The notes under the pieces: model-generated | Told to the model about the DNA's origin: nothing | The model's input: only the letters and a program-made list of their open reading frames with translations | Database searches by the model: none | In this document: piece by piece, positions 47,850 through 59,375 of the stretch | Layout: the number at the start of each line of letters is the position of its first letter | How positions within the stretch are numbered: position 1 is the first letter of the stretch | Assembly: GCF_003073045.1 (NCBI RefSeq) | Contig: NC_037598.1 | Span: 8,672,342-8,736,341, forward strand | Reading direction: 5' to 3' | DNA length: 64,000 bases | Source: Pomacea canaliculata | Taxonomy: Eukaryota > Mollusca > Gastropoda > Architaenioglossa > Ampullariidae | Translations under genes and position numbers: made by a program

Positions 47850-50800
47850 TACATGGCCCTGACATGTACAGTTTAAAACTGAAACCCAAAAGCCTTGTTA
47901 TGTTTGATTATACCTCATAGAGTATATTTATATATACTCCATGCAAACCTTTCTCTAAGTCTTCCCTTTTGTATTTTTTTGGACATGAAGAGGGACAAAG
48001 AAAAAAAAAAGAAAGAAAAATAGAACGATAGAAAAAGAAGGGAAAGAAAATCTGTTCTTCTTGTATTCTTAATATGGTAAATATTTGAGGTCATTGTTTC
48101 TATTAATAATACGGAATGATTAAAAGCATCTACATGTATTCTATGGTTACATTATTTAAATTAAAATGAGGAGCCCATCAATTAATTCAACCAATCTTGT
48201 GTTAGAGAGAAACGTTTTTCTTACCCGTCACTTCAACTTCACACAAAGTGAGATAGTAGTTATTTCTAGTCGTGTAGTCAGTTTTTGACAACCTAACGAC
48301 CTGTCCAGAAAGTCTCTGATAACAGGTTATTGTTGAGGGATTAGAAAGTGGATGTTCGAAGATGTAACACAGCTCTCCATCAACGGTTACTTTGACGTCA
48401 ACATTGCGTTGAAATTCTGAAAAAATGACATGGACCGTGCATTGAGCCTTGAGGAGTAGTCGGGAAGCAAAAGCAAGTCGTTGTCCATAAGAAGAATTGG
48501 GAAATCATGGACAAACGTTTTGTCTACAAAGCGACCAGTTCGTGCCGACAATGTTTTGTTTTCTCATACTTAACAAATCTTTTCCAATGTCATTAAACTA
48601 TGGTACAAGAAATAAACCGTCTTCTGGACGCTATTGGATAGATGCTGATGACATTAACCCTGATAAAGGACGCAATATTTTGAGTCTTCCTGGACACCAC
48701 CTTATTTTTCTTAAAAAATATAATCTAGGAATGTCTAAATATGTTGGAAATACAGACAATGGTATCAGCTTATCCTGCATTTAAAACAGTTATTTTTCTA
48801 ACATCTTCTGTTTTATACATTTCTAGCATTCTTTGAACAATGTGGATATTCTCTTTCTTGTCTGTCACCTGACAAAGATACATAAACTGTAGTTCATAAC
48901 CCTAGAATTCTTCATATTTATTAATAAAAATACATACAGTTCATATGTTTCAGCAGTATCAAAATTTTATGATATCTTGATGCAAGTGTAGTTAACATAG
49001 GGTGATCGTGTAGGTATAGAGGAAGGTAGATCATATATTGTCAGTTGTCAACTAACACTAATGTGAAAATTTGTATCTAGATAATGACCTACACATGTGT
49101 CCCAGCCCTCCCCACCACACAGACCTACAGATGTGTCCTGATCTACCCACCACACTGAAAAAAGAGAAAAAACCCAAAGAGCTCTAGATATACAGAATAC
49201 CAAGGAAAAAAAGCTAAATGTGAAAGAACTTCAACACAAAAGATGTGACAACGACCAAAGAAAGATTAGTACCTGAATCTCTCCAGTAGACGGTGATGCT
49301 TGCTATATTATACAGGTCACACAGGTCAACCTCCCAGTAGGGTTCACGGTCGTCTTCTGCAGTGTGCATACAGCTAGGATTGTGAGGAAAATCGTTACAA
49401 GGTGCGAATCCTGTGTTTCTGTCACCATTTACAGCCAGACAAGCGGGACCAGAGACCGCATTAAACCGTGTACTGTTGAACAATGAACTCGCTCTTGCCG
49501 GTTTGCCTAGCGCTACATTTCCTGCACAAACAAAAGAAATACAACATACTCTACTCCCTAAACAATGATAAACAAGAGCGAGTGGTTCAAATACATCTGG
49601 TAGATACAATTCGTCGATCTTAATCTTGCAATGATCTGTTTTCATGCAATGTGCAGTCTAACTACAAAAGTAAGAAGCAATTTTTGTTAAGGATTCGATT
49701 AAAATGCTTATTGATTTGACAACTTGTAAAAAATAAGAAAGCGAGAAGCTAAAACATACGTGTATTGTAGAGATTGTCTCGAGAATCGTTTCTCTGATAG
49801 CCGCAAGATCCTTGTACAGGACCCTGACATGTACAGTTCGAACCTGAAACCAAATGCGTTGTTTTTGGTTGATATGATTGTTGCCTGCAAGCTTACTCCA
49901 TTGTCATTTCCTTTCTCATTATTTTAGTCTTACATCGGATGCTTTCTTTAGTGAAGTCCCCGTTACCGCCAGGTAATTCGACTGGTAAAAATTTTACCAC
50001 GTCACAAGAATATTAAACAGGATGTTGAATATTTATTCGGACATCTGTATTTAAGCACTCAGCCATCCGCTTTTTATAGCATGTGTTACGTTTTCAGTAA
50101 CGTTAGTAAACGGACACAAAAATTTAACTGCTTGTTATCTCTCTCTCCACTTCAAAGCTGCACCGACTCGCCATCTACAACCAACAGATAAAGCTGACTC
50201 CCATGTGTTTCCTTGTCATCCGCCAGACAAATCCTGTATTTTTCGTCCTCTAACCCAAACTTCCAGATGTTAACCACCAACTCCATGACACAACGCGTCT
50301 GGCGTCAATACCTAATTTCGTAACATAATGACGTCAATACCTAATTTCGTAGCATAATGACGTCAATACTTAATTTCGTAACAGCATGTATAAATTTATA
50401 ACAGTCCAGCGATGTTATGTTTAGGTTAAAAAAGCTGTTAGGACAGGGTAGGGACTAGTAATAAGGTAAATTCACCTTGTCAAGAATTTAACAAACGTTT
50501 ACTGCAGTCTATGGGAAGGTGGTATAAGGGTTCATTTACTCCTCCGCATAAGAGCGATTGTGAAAGTGAAAGTGAAAGTTGCTGTAGTTATGGATGTGCT
50601 TGTCTTTTGTTTATGTTTATCTCGGTTGTGAATTCCCCTGCGAAGCCTTTCTAACCTAAAAATATAAATATTGAAGAAAAAACGTTTTTGTACTGCGAAG
50701 TACTTTGTGGATTCGAATGTTTGATGAGTGTGGACATTAAGAGAGAGAGAGAGACAAAGTTTGTTTCCTTGGAAGTAATGAATTTTGTCGGGAAATAACA

Positions 50801-51506
50801 ATTGTTAGTTTTGTTAGTTTTCTTGGTGTGACATGGATGGCTCATTCTGCGCGATTAAAATACACAAATATCCCTAAAAAAATCCTAGTTATTAGTCAAC
50901 ATATAATACTCTATAAGTAGCTGGTTAAACCAGTTTAAATAAACTACCATAATGAGGAAGCCGAGCCAAAAGATATACCTAATACTAGTTACCATGCCAG
51001 AACAAAATATATTATCTGTAGCTGGGCTTTTTTATTGTTCTCTTCTCCCTTTGAAAGACGCACAGCTTCATTCCTGTATCTTTGGGGACCGCAATCGCAT
51101 GCTCTGAAAGCGCCATACTGTCAAGACCACTCATCCGGAAACCTACTAAATAACGAAGCTTAGTGTAGGTGGATATCTAAGAAAATTAGTAACCAATAAA
51201 ACTTCAACTAAAAGGCACAGAGACACAGCAAACCACATCGCCACTGAGCGCAACAATGGAGGAGAAAATCCTTTCTCAAATTAACCCGAGAAAGTGGCTT
51301 CGTCTCACAGTTATTTAATTTGAATCACATTATCAGCAATATGTAAATAGTATTATTAAAAAGCATGATAATATTCATTCTACCTTCAAAAAGGACAGCC
51401 TACCCTTACCTGTTACAGCAACAGACGCAGAAGTCAATAGCAGAGCAAGCCAGAGCCAGAGCCAGAGCCGCTCTCCCTGACAATGACCGCCGTCCTGTGG
51501 ATCCAT
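47832..51506 (-). CDS. Gene C: short FTP lectin, 3' end in a transposon
   Basis: Coding exons: 51506-51410 (signal peptide), 49843-49760 (Cys module CTCQGPVQGSC), 49521-49273 and 48416-48225 (the two FTP halves: NVALGKPAR, CLAVNGDRNT, WEVDLCDLY; then TVDGELCYIF, LSGQVVRLSK, LTLCEVEVTG), and 47878-47832. All four junctions are phase 1. The last exon starts as a second Cys module (LNCTCQGHV), crosses into the transposon end and stops there after QWNLG. Predicted product 222 residues with signal peptide and one lectin domain but no EGF or membrane part, so it is probably secreted. The signal peptide has a Leu-Trp repeat from a CTCTGG hexamer. An alternative is a pseudogene that is not expressed. 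The front of gene D is its closest relative. Confidence 0.62.
49760..51281 (-). repeat. Segmental duplicate of 63291-64000
   Basis: The Cys-module exon and the intron before it match 63291-64000 closely in both exon and intron sequence, down to phrases such as AACATATAATACTCTATAA and GCATGCTCTGAA. The copy here carries about 795 extra bases (about 49908-50703) that the other lacks. Gene C and the front of gene D therefore come from one duplication. Confidence 0.85.
50303..50387. repeat. 29-bp minisatellite with CRE palindromes at the junctions
   Basis: Three units of CGTCAATACCTAATTTCGTA plus nine further bases (50303, 50332, 50361). Each internal junction creates TGACGTCA (50329-50336 and 50358-50365). 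It lies in the part of gene C intron 1 that gene D lacks. Confidence 0.85.
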
Positions 51507-54500
51507 GAGTCGATGGCAGAGTCCAGATGGGCCTTGGCAAGACTGAAAGTGTATCTTGGATGCGAGGTGCCTAAAACCAGAGCAGCACTTAAGAGCAGGA
51601 TGTATAATAATTTGCCCTTATAAGGCACGGCACTATTTGTTCTTTTAAGGTCATGCTGATGTGGCGCTGTGTCATGTGACCTGATAGGAGCAAACCGATT
51701 GGAAGGAATAAGGAATAAGGAATAAGGGTTGAGTGACAACCGGAAGAACAGACTTTGAGACAGGATGTCGGCCATTTTCTGATCGCATCTTTCATATGTG
51801 TCCTGAAAGCAGGGTTGAAAGGAAGCGCATTAATCAAATCAGTTCACTCAAGGAAGGCTTGCGCTACGGCTGTTGCAAATTTTTTTATCCAACAAGCACA
51901 ATATTCAACATCTACATGACATTTAACACAAATGTATTAATCAAAGACATTCATTAAAGCATATTCATTCAGTACAGAAGGAGAAACAAGAGTAGACATG
52001 AAGGTAGGGACGAAAGAACTGGAGAAAGAGTGAAGGAAAGATAAAACTAATGAAGACATTCATAGCTTTCAATATTTGTACTTACATTAATTGTCGATTA
52101 TTTATTGATGGTTTCCACATGAATTCCAACAGGTCTAATTTATTGCTTGACATAATACCTTTCTGTGTTGTATCTATATTTCACAATCTTCAAAAAGACA
52201 TCAGTAGAAGGTGTATTGTTTTTCCCTTTGCATACATAAATATCATGTTTTGCTAGCATGATGATTAGGTCTAACGCTTTGTCAGAATCCTTACTCTTCC
52301 TGTCACTGAAACAGCAACACATGGACACAACATTTTGTGAAGCAAAACAATGGAACTCTCTCCCTTTCCATATCCGCCACCTGCCCACTATTGAATCCTT
52401 TAAATGTGCACACTAAACACACATCTTCCGTAAACATTACTCCTAATAACCTTTCCCATAATGCTAGTCCTCTTTATCATCTTTCCTTTTGCAGTATCAT
52501 GCTACTCTCAGATCTCATACTTATTTTTCAGTTGCTCTTTGTGTTTTCTATATTTCCTTTTATTCTTCGTATAGTACGGTTGTTTATTCTGTTATAGTTC
52601 ATATGTTGTTTGTTTGCTTGCTTTCCTGTCCCTGGTATACTGTCCTTGTCTCGTTCTTGTTCTCAGACGCTGAACATGCTCCTTAGGAGTGTGAGTATGA
52701 GCTTCAAACATTTTGCATTTATTATTATTATTATTATTGCTCCTGATATTAATGTCTGAGTTGAAAACATGTGATCCCTGTATGTTCATTACTTGCAATG
52801 AGATCCACAAAGTCAAGGCGCATTAAGGACAGGCGAATCACTCTTAGCTTGAACAAGAGACATTCGAACATATAAAAGCAAGATTTATATACAGCATATT
52901 TATATAGCACATATGTATACAGAATATATTTGTATAACACATACAGTACTTATATAGCACACATTCACACTCGTAAGGAGCGAGCTCCTGGCGCTACAGA
53001 AAAGGAATGGATAGCATACGAAGGAGGGGAGATATAAACAGCAGAGGTGATGATTAAAACAAGACAAGTACAGAAAACACAAAGAGGAACCAAGGAACAG
53101 GAACTGATAGTATCGTGATTCCGCAAAAGGAAGACAAGTAAGGAAGTAGCAATAAGTGGAAAAAGCAAGTGTGTATGAAAAAAGACTTGTATTGTATGGA
53201 CTGTGTTCAGAGTAATGTTTAAAGGAAAATGCTTTTCTCGGTGCACATTTAAAGTATTTTATAATGGGTAGGTGGCAGATATGGAAGCAGGCAGAGAGAG
53301 AGAGTTCTCTTTTTTTTTACTGCACAGTAATTTAAACCACTGTGATCATATGATGTTGTTCTGAGGATAGGAATAGTTAGGATATAGTCATGAGAGGTAG
53401 TTTTCTGGCTGAGCCAAAAAGGAAGAAAAGCTCACAGAAATATGGCAGATGCCTGCAAAGAAATTAAAATATAGCATGGATAGTTTGTATTGGATACGAG
53501 AACCGAGGGGCAGCCAGTCTAGAAAACGTAGGAGAGGGGTGACATGGTCCCGTGGATGGAGCAAGTAGCAAATATCCGCTAAATCAAAGCTCTACCCTCA
53601 CCAAGAGTAAATGGTAATTGGATTCGGCTGTAATATGCTTTGGACAATAAGTCCGAACTATATAAACTCACGCATGATGAGAAGAGGTATCACCAATACC
53701 ACAAAGGTTCGGTCGCCGCCATGTTGAATAAGGACTGCTCATCTCTTTGATACACTGCCTGGAGGGGAGAGCCAAATATTTGCTACTGGAGCAAGCAAGA
53801 CAGCCAGCAAGCTAGTTAGCAAGACAACACTCACACTCCAAAGGTAAACATCTCTTAGTACGTGGACAGTCCACAAACTACATCAATGCGGAACGCAAAA
53901 ATATGCAACAAAATATGTCCAGGACTTGTAACAGGACATGTGGTAGGACATGTGGGAGAACACGTGACAAGGTGTGTCAAACGTTGATGTCTTGCTGCCG
54001 CATGTGAAGTTTTCCTGCAGGTATCCTCCATCACCTTAAATAAGAGAAATATAGTTACACCTGTTTTCTGCGGCACAAACAGCCGCTCAGGTACAGACAG
54101 GGTCAGTAACTCGTGATGGACATACATGACCAGACTTAGAAAATTAACGGGGAATGAGGAAAAAGTCAATTTATAAATTTCCACCAATACACTTTTATTA
54201 GCAGCGCGGTGAGAGATAGCAGCCTCTAGTAAACAATGTAAGGGAAGGTACCAGGAATTATCTGTCTAAATTACACGTTTATCTCCCTTACATCATGCCT
54301 TTCGAAGTACACAGACGTTGTACACATTAACTCTAAGCACAACAACTTCAAGGAAGGTGTTTCACCATCAATCGCAGCATTATGTGTGCGAGTACTGCCA
54401 GCTGAAAATTACTTTAATTTAAATTATTTTAATGATTTGATGAGGTTGTCGTATTTAATCACAGGGGTACATGTTCCCAACAGAGTGTTTCCATTGCTAT

Positions 54501-55085
54501 TTGTGTATTAAAATATTACAATAACTGTAGAATGAGTATGTTACAATGATTACAATGATTGCAATGATTATAAGATTACCAGCCAGACTTAGCGACAGAT
54601 AAACTTTTAAAGGTGTATCAAACTTTGAATTTCTCTTCCGCCTGTGAACCCTACCTGCTGACATCCATCTTAAATAAGAGCGATACGTGTACACCTGTTT
54701 TATGCGGCACAAACAGTCAGTCAAGAACAAGCAAGGTAAATACTATTGTGATGTACATCCATCTGGATGGACAAGTCACCTCATAACCAGACATAAAAAG
54801 TATTTGAAAAGGTGAAAAAGGCTAAATTCCTTATTAGCAATAGTGTTGATAGTTCAACGATCACTAGAGAACAAGGTATGGGACTGTAGTAGTAATCATC
54901 AGTCAAAATTACTTGTTATTAAAAACATAAAACTGGATAATTTTATGCAATATAATTATGTAAAGCATGTGACATATTTTTCAAGTCGGTCATTTGGGCT
55001 TTTCCGCTAATACATCCCAGTGCCGAATCAACCAGGCGATTTACATCGATGATAATTTTCTGATGTAGAGAATGAGTTGAACAGA
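51507..55085. other. Intergenic DNA between gene C and upstream tail exons
   Basis: This holds the promoter of gene C (not resolved), a LINE 3' fragment at 52.3-52.7 kb and a diverged repeated segment at about 54018-54130 and 54648-54760. Both copies of that segment share AAATAAGAG...ACACCTGTTTT then GCGGCACAAACAG, in the same orientation about 630 bases apart. No lectin exon was seen. Confidence 0.5.
52306..52740 (+). mobile_element. LINE 3' end (end of reverse-transcriptase ORF and tail)
   Basis: A plus frame reads FCEAKQWNSLPFHIRHLPTI then ESFK, a stop, and THIFRKHYS. The WNSLP...SFK...THIFRK pattern is the well-known C-terminal end of non-LTR retrotransposon ORF2 proteins. The 3' tail ends in an (ATT)n run (52718-52738). 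Everything upstream is missing, as expected for a 5'-truncated LINE insertion. The clade (CR1/L2-like or RTE-like) cannot be fixed from this. Confidence 0.6.
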
Positions 55086-55919
55086 TTATATCATCTCTTC
55101 GCACTCTTCATCGTCAGAAGAGCTCGCTTTGGGGACGGTGACGACCTTGTGCTGAGACCAGCGAATGGGAAAAGGTTTGTAAATATTTTTCTTCTTCTTT
55201 GGGATCAGGACCTCCAGGCTCGGACTCATCCTGGCGTTGACGTATTCTCGAGACTCGCCATCAAGATGAGGGCGTCGCTCACCTCCTGCTGCAATCATAG
55301 CGGATCCTGTGCAGAGAAAACAATTACTATTTTTTGATATTGGTGTTTCCAGAACTATAAGAAACTAATGAATTAAAAACTTTTAAAGGACTTTTGAGAC
55401 GAAAATGAGTTCTAAATATTTTCAGGAACCTGACCTTAAGGGTTTATCTCGTTATCATAGATGTCTGCAAACATCACTAGACTGAATCAGGTCAACAACA
55501 GAAATGTTTACACAAGCTTGCTGTTACCTTGTGAAGTTGGAGAAAAACATTTGTATATCAACTATTAGTGTATATAGTAACGTGTCTCTCCTACACCCTT
55601 CTCTCTCACATACATACACACACACCTTTTTCAGGTAAAAGCAAGCAACTGTGTATGGATGGTGAGTATATCTATCTATTGTACCTTCTCTTGTGCACTT
55701 ATAGAAAAAAATCTAACCCCTGTCCAAAAATTTACCAGTGACTAACTTAGTTGCTTGAAACACTTACCTGAACTTTGAGCAGCGCCAGGTGGCGAAGCCT
55801 GAGTTGACTCCCAGACCTCTGTCATGCTGACGTCACCACTTTGTGGGCTTACGTGACGTCCACGTTGCGTAGCTTGAACACGTGTCAGCCTCCTGCAAGC
55901 TCCCGGGTGCCGGAAACAC
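55086..55919 (-). CDS. Two cytoplasmic-tail exons of a lectin receptor
   Basis: Exons 55919-55768 (phase 2-1) and 55306-55086 (phase 1 to stop TAA) have strong acceptors (CTCTTTTAG, CTCTGCACAG) and the donor GTAAGTG. They match the tail exons of genes A and B in phase and content. The first ends TEVWESTQASPPGAAQSSG (gene B: AAQTSG). The second has SREYVNARM, VLIPKKKKN, IYKPFP and a Ser/Asp/Glu-rich C-terminus. No membrane exon was recognised upstream before 59376, so these are either the true end of gene D with its membrane exon missed, or a remnant of another copy. The tail would be intracellular. Confidence 0.6.
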
Positions 55920-57466
55920 CTAAAAGAGAATTGAGGGGGACACACGTATGAGAAACTTTAATGGGAATGTAAACAGAAAGTAAACAGTAAATTTTACTTA
56001 CAGCTACATGGGGATGAACCAAGTTTTTACATCAATAAATATGTATCAAATCATTACATTCTATTTTTAGTGGTAAAATTGTCTTTATCAGCAGTCAGTT
56101 GTAAATATAAAATAAAAATACAATGCTGGAAGTTAACCATCCACCAAATAACAAAATTACAAGAGTTCATCTTAACAAACGCGCGCGTCAAACGTATGTA
56201 TACTTTATAATGCACCTGGAAAAATTAGCTCCCCTTAGTGACAGACAATCAACAATAACACAAGGTAGACCATGAACGTAGATCTCCTGGACCGATGGCA
56301 GACGATTTTTTTCACTTAACTGCTAGAACGAGGCGATCGTGTGCTCAGAACTTCCGGTTAAGCCTACCATGGTTTAGCGAAGGACTACAATGGCTATGTC
56401 AGCAAAATCTGCAAGAGTAACAACAATAAAGAAACGCACAAAAGGCGGTTGATACTGCTGCTGGTAGAATGTAACTGCAAGTATCAAATCGTTCGGTGTA
56501 AGTTTTTTTCCGCTTCCGCGAGCAGGAATATCGACAGATCAAGACAAGTGGCGAGCGGCTCTCATTTATGCTACAGGTCACGAACGTGTCTATTAGTTCG
56601 TTATCAGACACAAGTTTCAATTTACTGACAGCCAAGATTTGTTCAAGGCACTTGGAAGAAGAATGTATTAAAAAAGGTACTGATCTTATTTACCTCTTAC
56701 TCGTCTTTGTCCTGTTCATGCTATAGTTCGCGACTATAAGGCGACAATTTTCACATAGCCAAGGATATGCCCATTAAAAAAAAAAAATCAAATTTTGTTA
56801 TTAATAATCGTGTCATTCATTACATTACTTGAGAAGTGTATTGATTAAATATTCTTCTTACTGTTTTTAAAAACTCGCTGTATATGAATACGCCTAGATC
56901 AACATTAGTGCTTTCAGTTCACACACAGAGATGATTTAAGATGTTTCTTATGCTGAAAACCAGTATTAGAGGTTTTAAATAAAAAAACGAAAATATCTAA
57001 ATTTATATAAAATTTATATAAAAGCGAGAGACCGAGGTGAAGCATATAAGCAAACACTTCATGATTCTAGATCTAGAAGTTTAAATGCGATTCATATTAT
57101 TTATTATTTCATACAAAAGATTTCCGACTAGTGAAGCAAATACTTTTGTGTTCTAAACAGATACGAGTTTGGTTAAAAATGCAAACAAGCAATACACTTA
57201 CGGTAATTATATTGTTGATATCAAACGTCTCATTAAATTCCATTTTCGCGCTGCTCTTCCGGAAGTACGATTTTAATCTGGTTCGCCGAGACTGACCGCG
57301 GATCACTTCGCAAGAGGCCGACAGTGAGTCTCGGCGTACAGACATCAGTCCACCTATCTACGTCCATGGGAGAACTTTTCAGCCTTTAAAGGGAAGTAAT
57401 CAATGGAGGAACAAGTCCTAAAGGTTCCAGTGTAGCCTCCCTTATGTATTTATTCATTTACGCACA

Positions 57467-57520
57467 GGGTTACAAATTAAGACACTACACTGGTTACCGC
57501 AGTGTCTTAATTTGTAACCC
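57467..57520. repeat. Perfect 20-bp stem hairpin
   Basis: GGGTTACAAATTAAGACACT (57467-57486) and its exact reverse complement (57501-57520) flank a 14-base loop. CACAG/CTGTG extends the stem across a bulge. Confidence 0.92.
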
Positions 57521-57559
57521 CGGGCTGTGGGTGAGGGGCCCATTACTAGAAGCCATTTC

Positions 57560-57577
57560 CCCTCAGCCGGCTGAGGG
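57560..57577. repeat. 18-bp perfect palindrome
   Basis: CCCTCAGCCGGCTGAGGG reads the same on both strands, 40 bases after the hairpin at 57467-57520. The surrounding 57521-57600 is GC-rich relative to its flanks. Confidence 0.92.
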
Positions 57578-57891
57578 AGCATGGCGATTGTGATAAAGTT
57601 TTACAGAGACTTTTTAGCAACTAAAAATGTGAGAGGAATAAGCTTAAATTTTCTTAATTGTTAGACACACAGTCAAAGGTACAGTAAAGTATGTGGCTGT
57701 TAGTACCACCCAGAATGAGGAGCATTTCAAGATTTTCCAGGTCAACATCTCCATTAACAACGTGCATAGTGTCACGTGAGTGACATATTTCTGTAGCTAC
57801 TGGTAAGTATGATCTTAACGAGTCACTAAGTGCCAAGGATGGCACCATGTCTACATTTACAGACTATTTCAGTTCTTGGTATTTATTATAA

Positions 57892-58027
57892 TTATTCAGT
57901 ATTTATTATCAGTCGATCTCGTGTCAGAGTCAAAGGCTCTCGACTGCTCTGGTCTGTTGGAGGTAAACATTTCCTTTCCTCTCTGGAACAAAGATCCTGT
58001 TCTGACTCTGACTCATGTTGACGTCGT
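57892..58027 (-). CDS. Possible tail exon of another lectin-receptor copy
   Basis: After a good acceptor (GTTTGTCTTCAG) the minus strand reads, in phase 2, RRQHESESEQDLCSREE...RDRLIINTE and a stop at 57894-57892. The start resembles the first tail exon of genes A and B (RARNHQHEP, RRRKDQHHEP). No donor continues it, so it would be a terminal exon or a decayed one. The match is short. Confidence 0.33.
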
Positions 58028-58716
58028 CTGAAGACAAACACCCCCTCAGTAGTACTGTGGTCAATTAGTAAATATATTGAGTATTCTTTAATATTCAAAT
58101 ATTTTCATAAACAGTTATTTTTTTAATAAACTTTAAAGTCAGTTAGTCAAGTTAAAGACGGACGTACAGTTAATATGCTCCTACGTGCACATAAACTTAA
58201 CAAATAAAGTTTCTGCAAAACCGTCAATCTTGGACTTAATAAATAATATTTAGCACTTACATTCATATTAGATTGGGGGAATTTTTGGCTGCAGACCACT
58301 AGATCATATATTTTAAAAAATTATTCTTCTTAATCAAAGCTTGTAAGACTGCCTGTGCATTAAAGTATTTAGTTTAAAAAGAATAAATGAAAATACCTAG
58401 TGATATTCCTCCTGTCATTTTCACTGTGCTTCACGGACAGCGTTCATGTCGAGTATTTGCAAACCATAGTGAGACTCCCGCGAATCGTAGAAAGGGAGCT
58501 TAATCCAGTTCGACACCTGACGTTTGATACGTTGCGGGATTTACCTCCCTTCGGACATCAAAGTTGGACGAAACGTGTTCTCACTAATGTTAAATTCTTT
58601 TTGCATATGATGAACAGGCAACATTTAGAATGTTGTTATTTCTCTCACCTATAGCTGTGCCTTTATAATTAAAAAAAAAAAATCCTCATAGCATTTAATT
58701 GCCATAAAATCTTCGT

Positions 58717-59188
58717 TTAAAAGTAAAAATAAGATGTGGCTCCATAATCGTGGCTCCACTCTATATCACCTGCACTGGCAAAATTATCACCACCTTCATC
58801 TTCGTCTGATAATTCACTGGTGGTAGCACAGACATTAGCTGCTGAGTATTCTTCTTCAAGAAACTCTTCTACTTTCTCCAGGGTAATATACTTTCTTCGT
58901 ACGTTTCACTGAAAAGATAAATAAGTCTTATTTAAGTTCAAGGAACTGTATGCACTTCATTATCTAAAAATCCAATTTATAGGAGGGTGGATAATGAAGT
59001 GATGTTGCGTTTTTGTTCGTGTTATAGGAATAAAATTGAGAAATAGGATCATGTGGATAGTTTACTTACATGGCATCAGTACCTTTGTCTCTGCAGACAA
59101 GCACAACGCTTGCAGACTTGCCGTCACTTGTAGCGAACGTCACAAGTTCAAAACGCAACTTGTCGCACACGTTACATGCCACACGGCA
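58717..59188 (-). other. Unassigned exon-like segment with acidic region
   Basis: Two minus-strand pieces may belong together. One (about 59188-59068) reads VCRVACNVCDKLRFELVTF...VCRDKGTDA and ends at a strong donor GTAAGTAA. The other (to stop at 58719-58717) reads KYITLEKVEEFLEEE, then an acidic SELSDEDEGGDN stretch. An acceptor at CGAAG (about 58900) would join them in frame, but the stronger upstream CTTTTCAG would not. The acidic part recalls the N-terminus of piggyBac-type transposases. No firm family is assigned. Confidence 0.25.
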
Positions 59189-59375
59189 AACTCATCAACA
59201 GCACTACAACAGCTCAGAATTCTCTTTGAATGCGCAGTGATTGCTTCGGTAGATCAGATAGAGGTCTGTGTATACTTGTCTTTTCGATAGAAAAAGGCAA
59301 GTAACGAGTAACATTGAAATATGTACACAGCCAACTGATTCAATGATTAGTTTGTGAGAGAAGCTGTTTTCTTAC

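Larger units (their letters stand above)
55920..57891. other. Stretch between tail exons, no firm gene
   Basis: AT-rich DNA with a CpG-richer patch at about 57230-57350. There a minus frame (MSVRRDSLSASCEV... to MEFNETFDINNIIT, 57345-57200) ends at a strong donor GTAAGTG and could be a first exon of an unrelated gene. No next exon fits in frame. A hairpin and an 18-bp palindrome lie at 57.47-57.58 kb. Confidence 0.35.

Noticed and set aside
56399-56635. Minus frame with a hydrophobic stretch (YILPAAVSTAF) considered as the missing membrane exon
   Set aside because: The hydrophobicity comes from a pyrimidine tract before an acceptor, and no phase 2 donor follows. It does not match the A and B membrane exons beyond LP.
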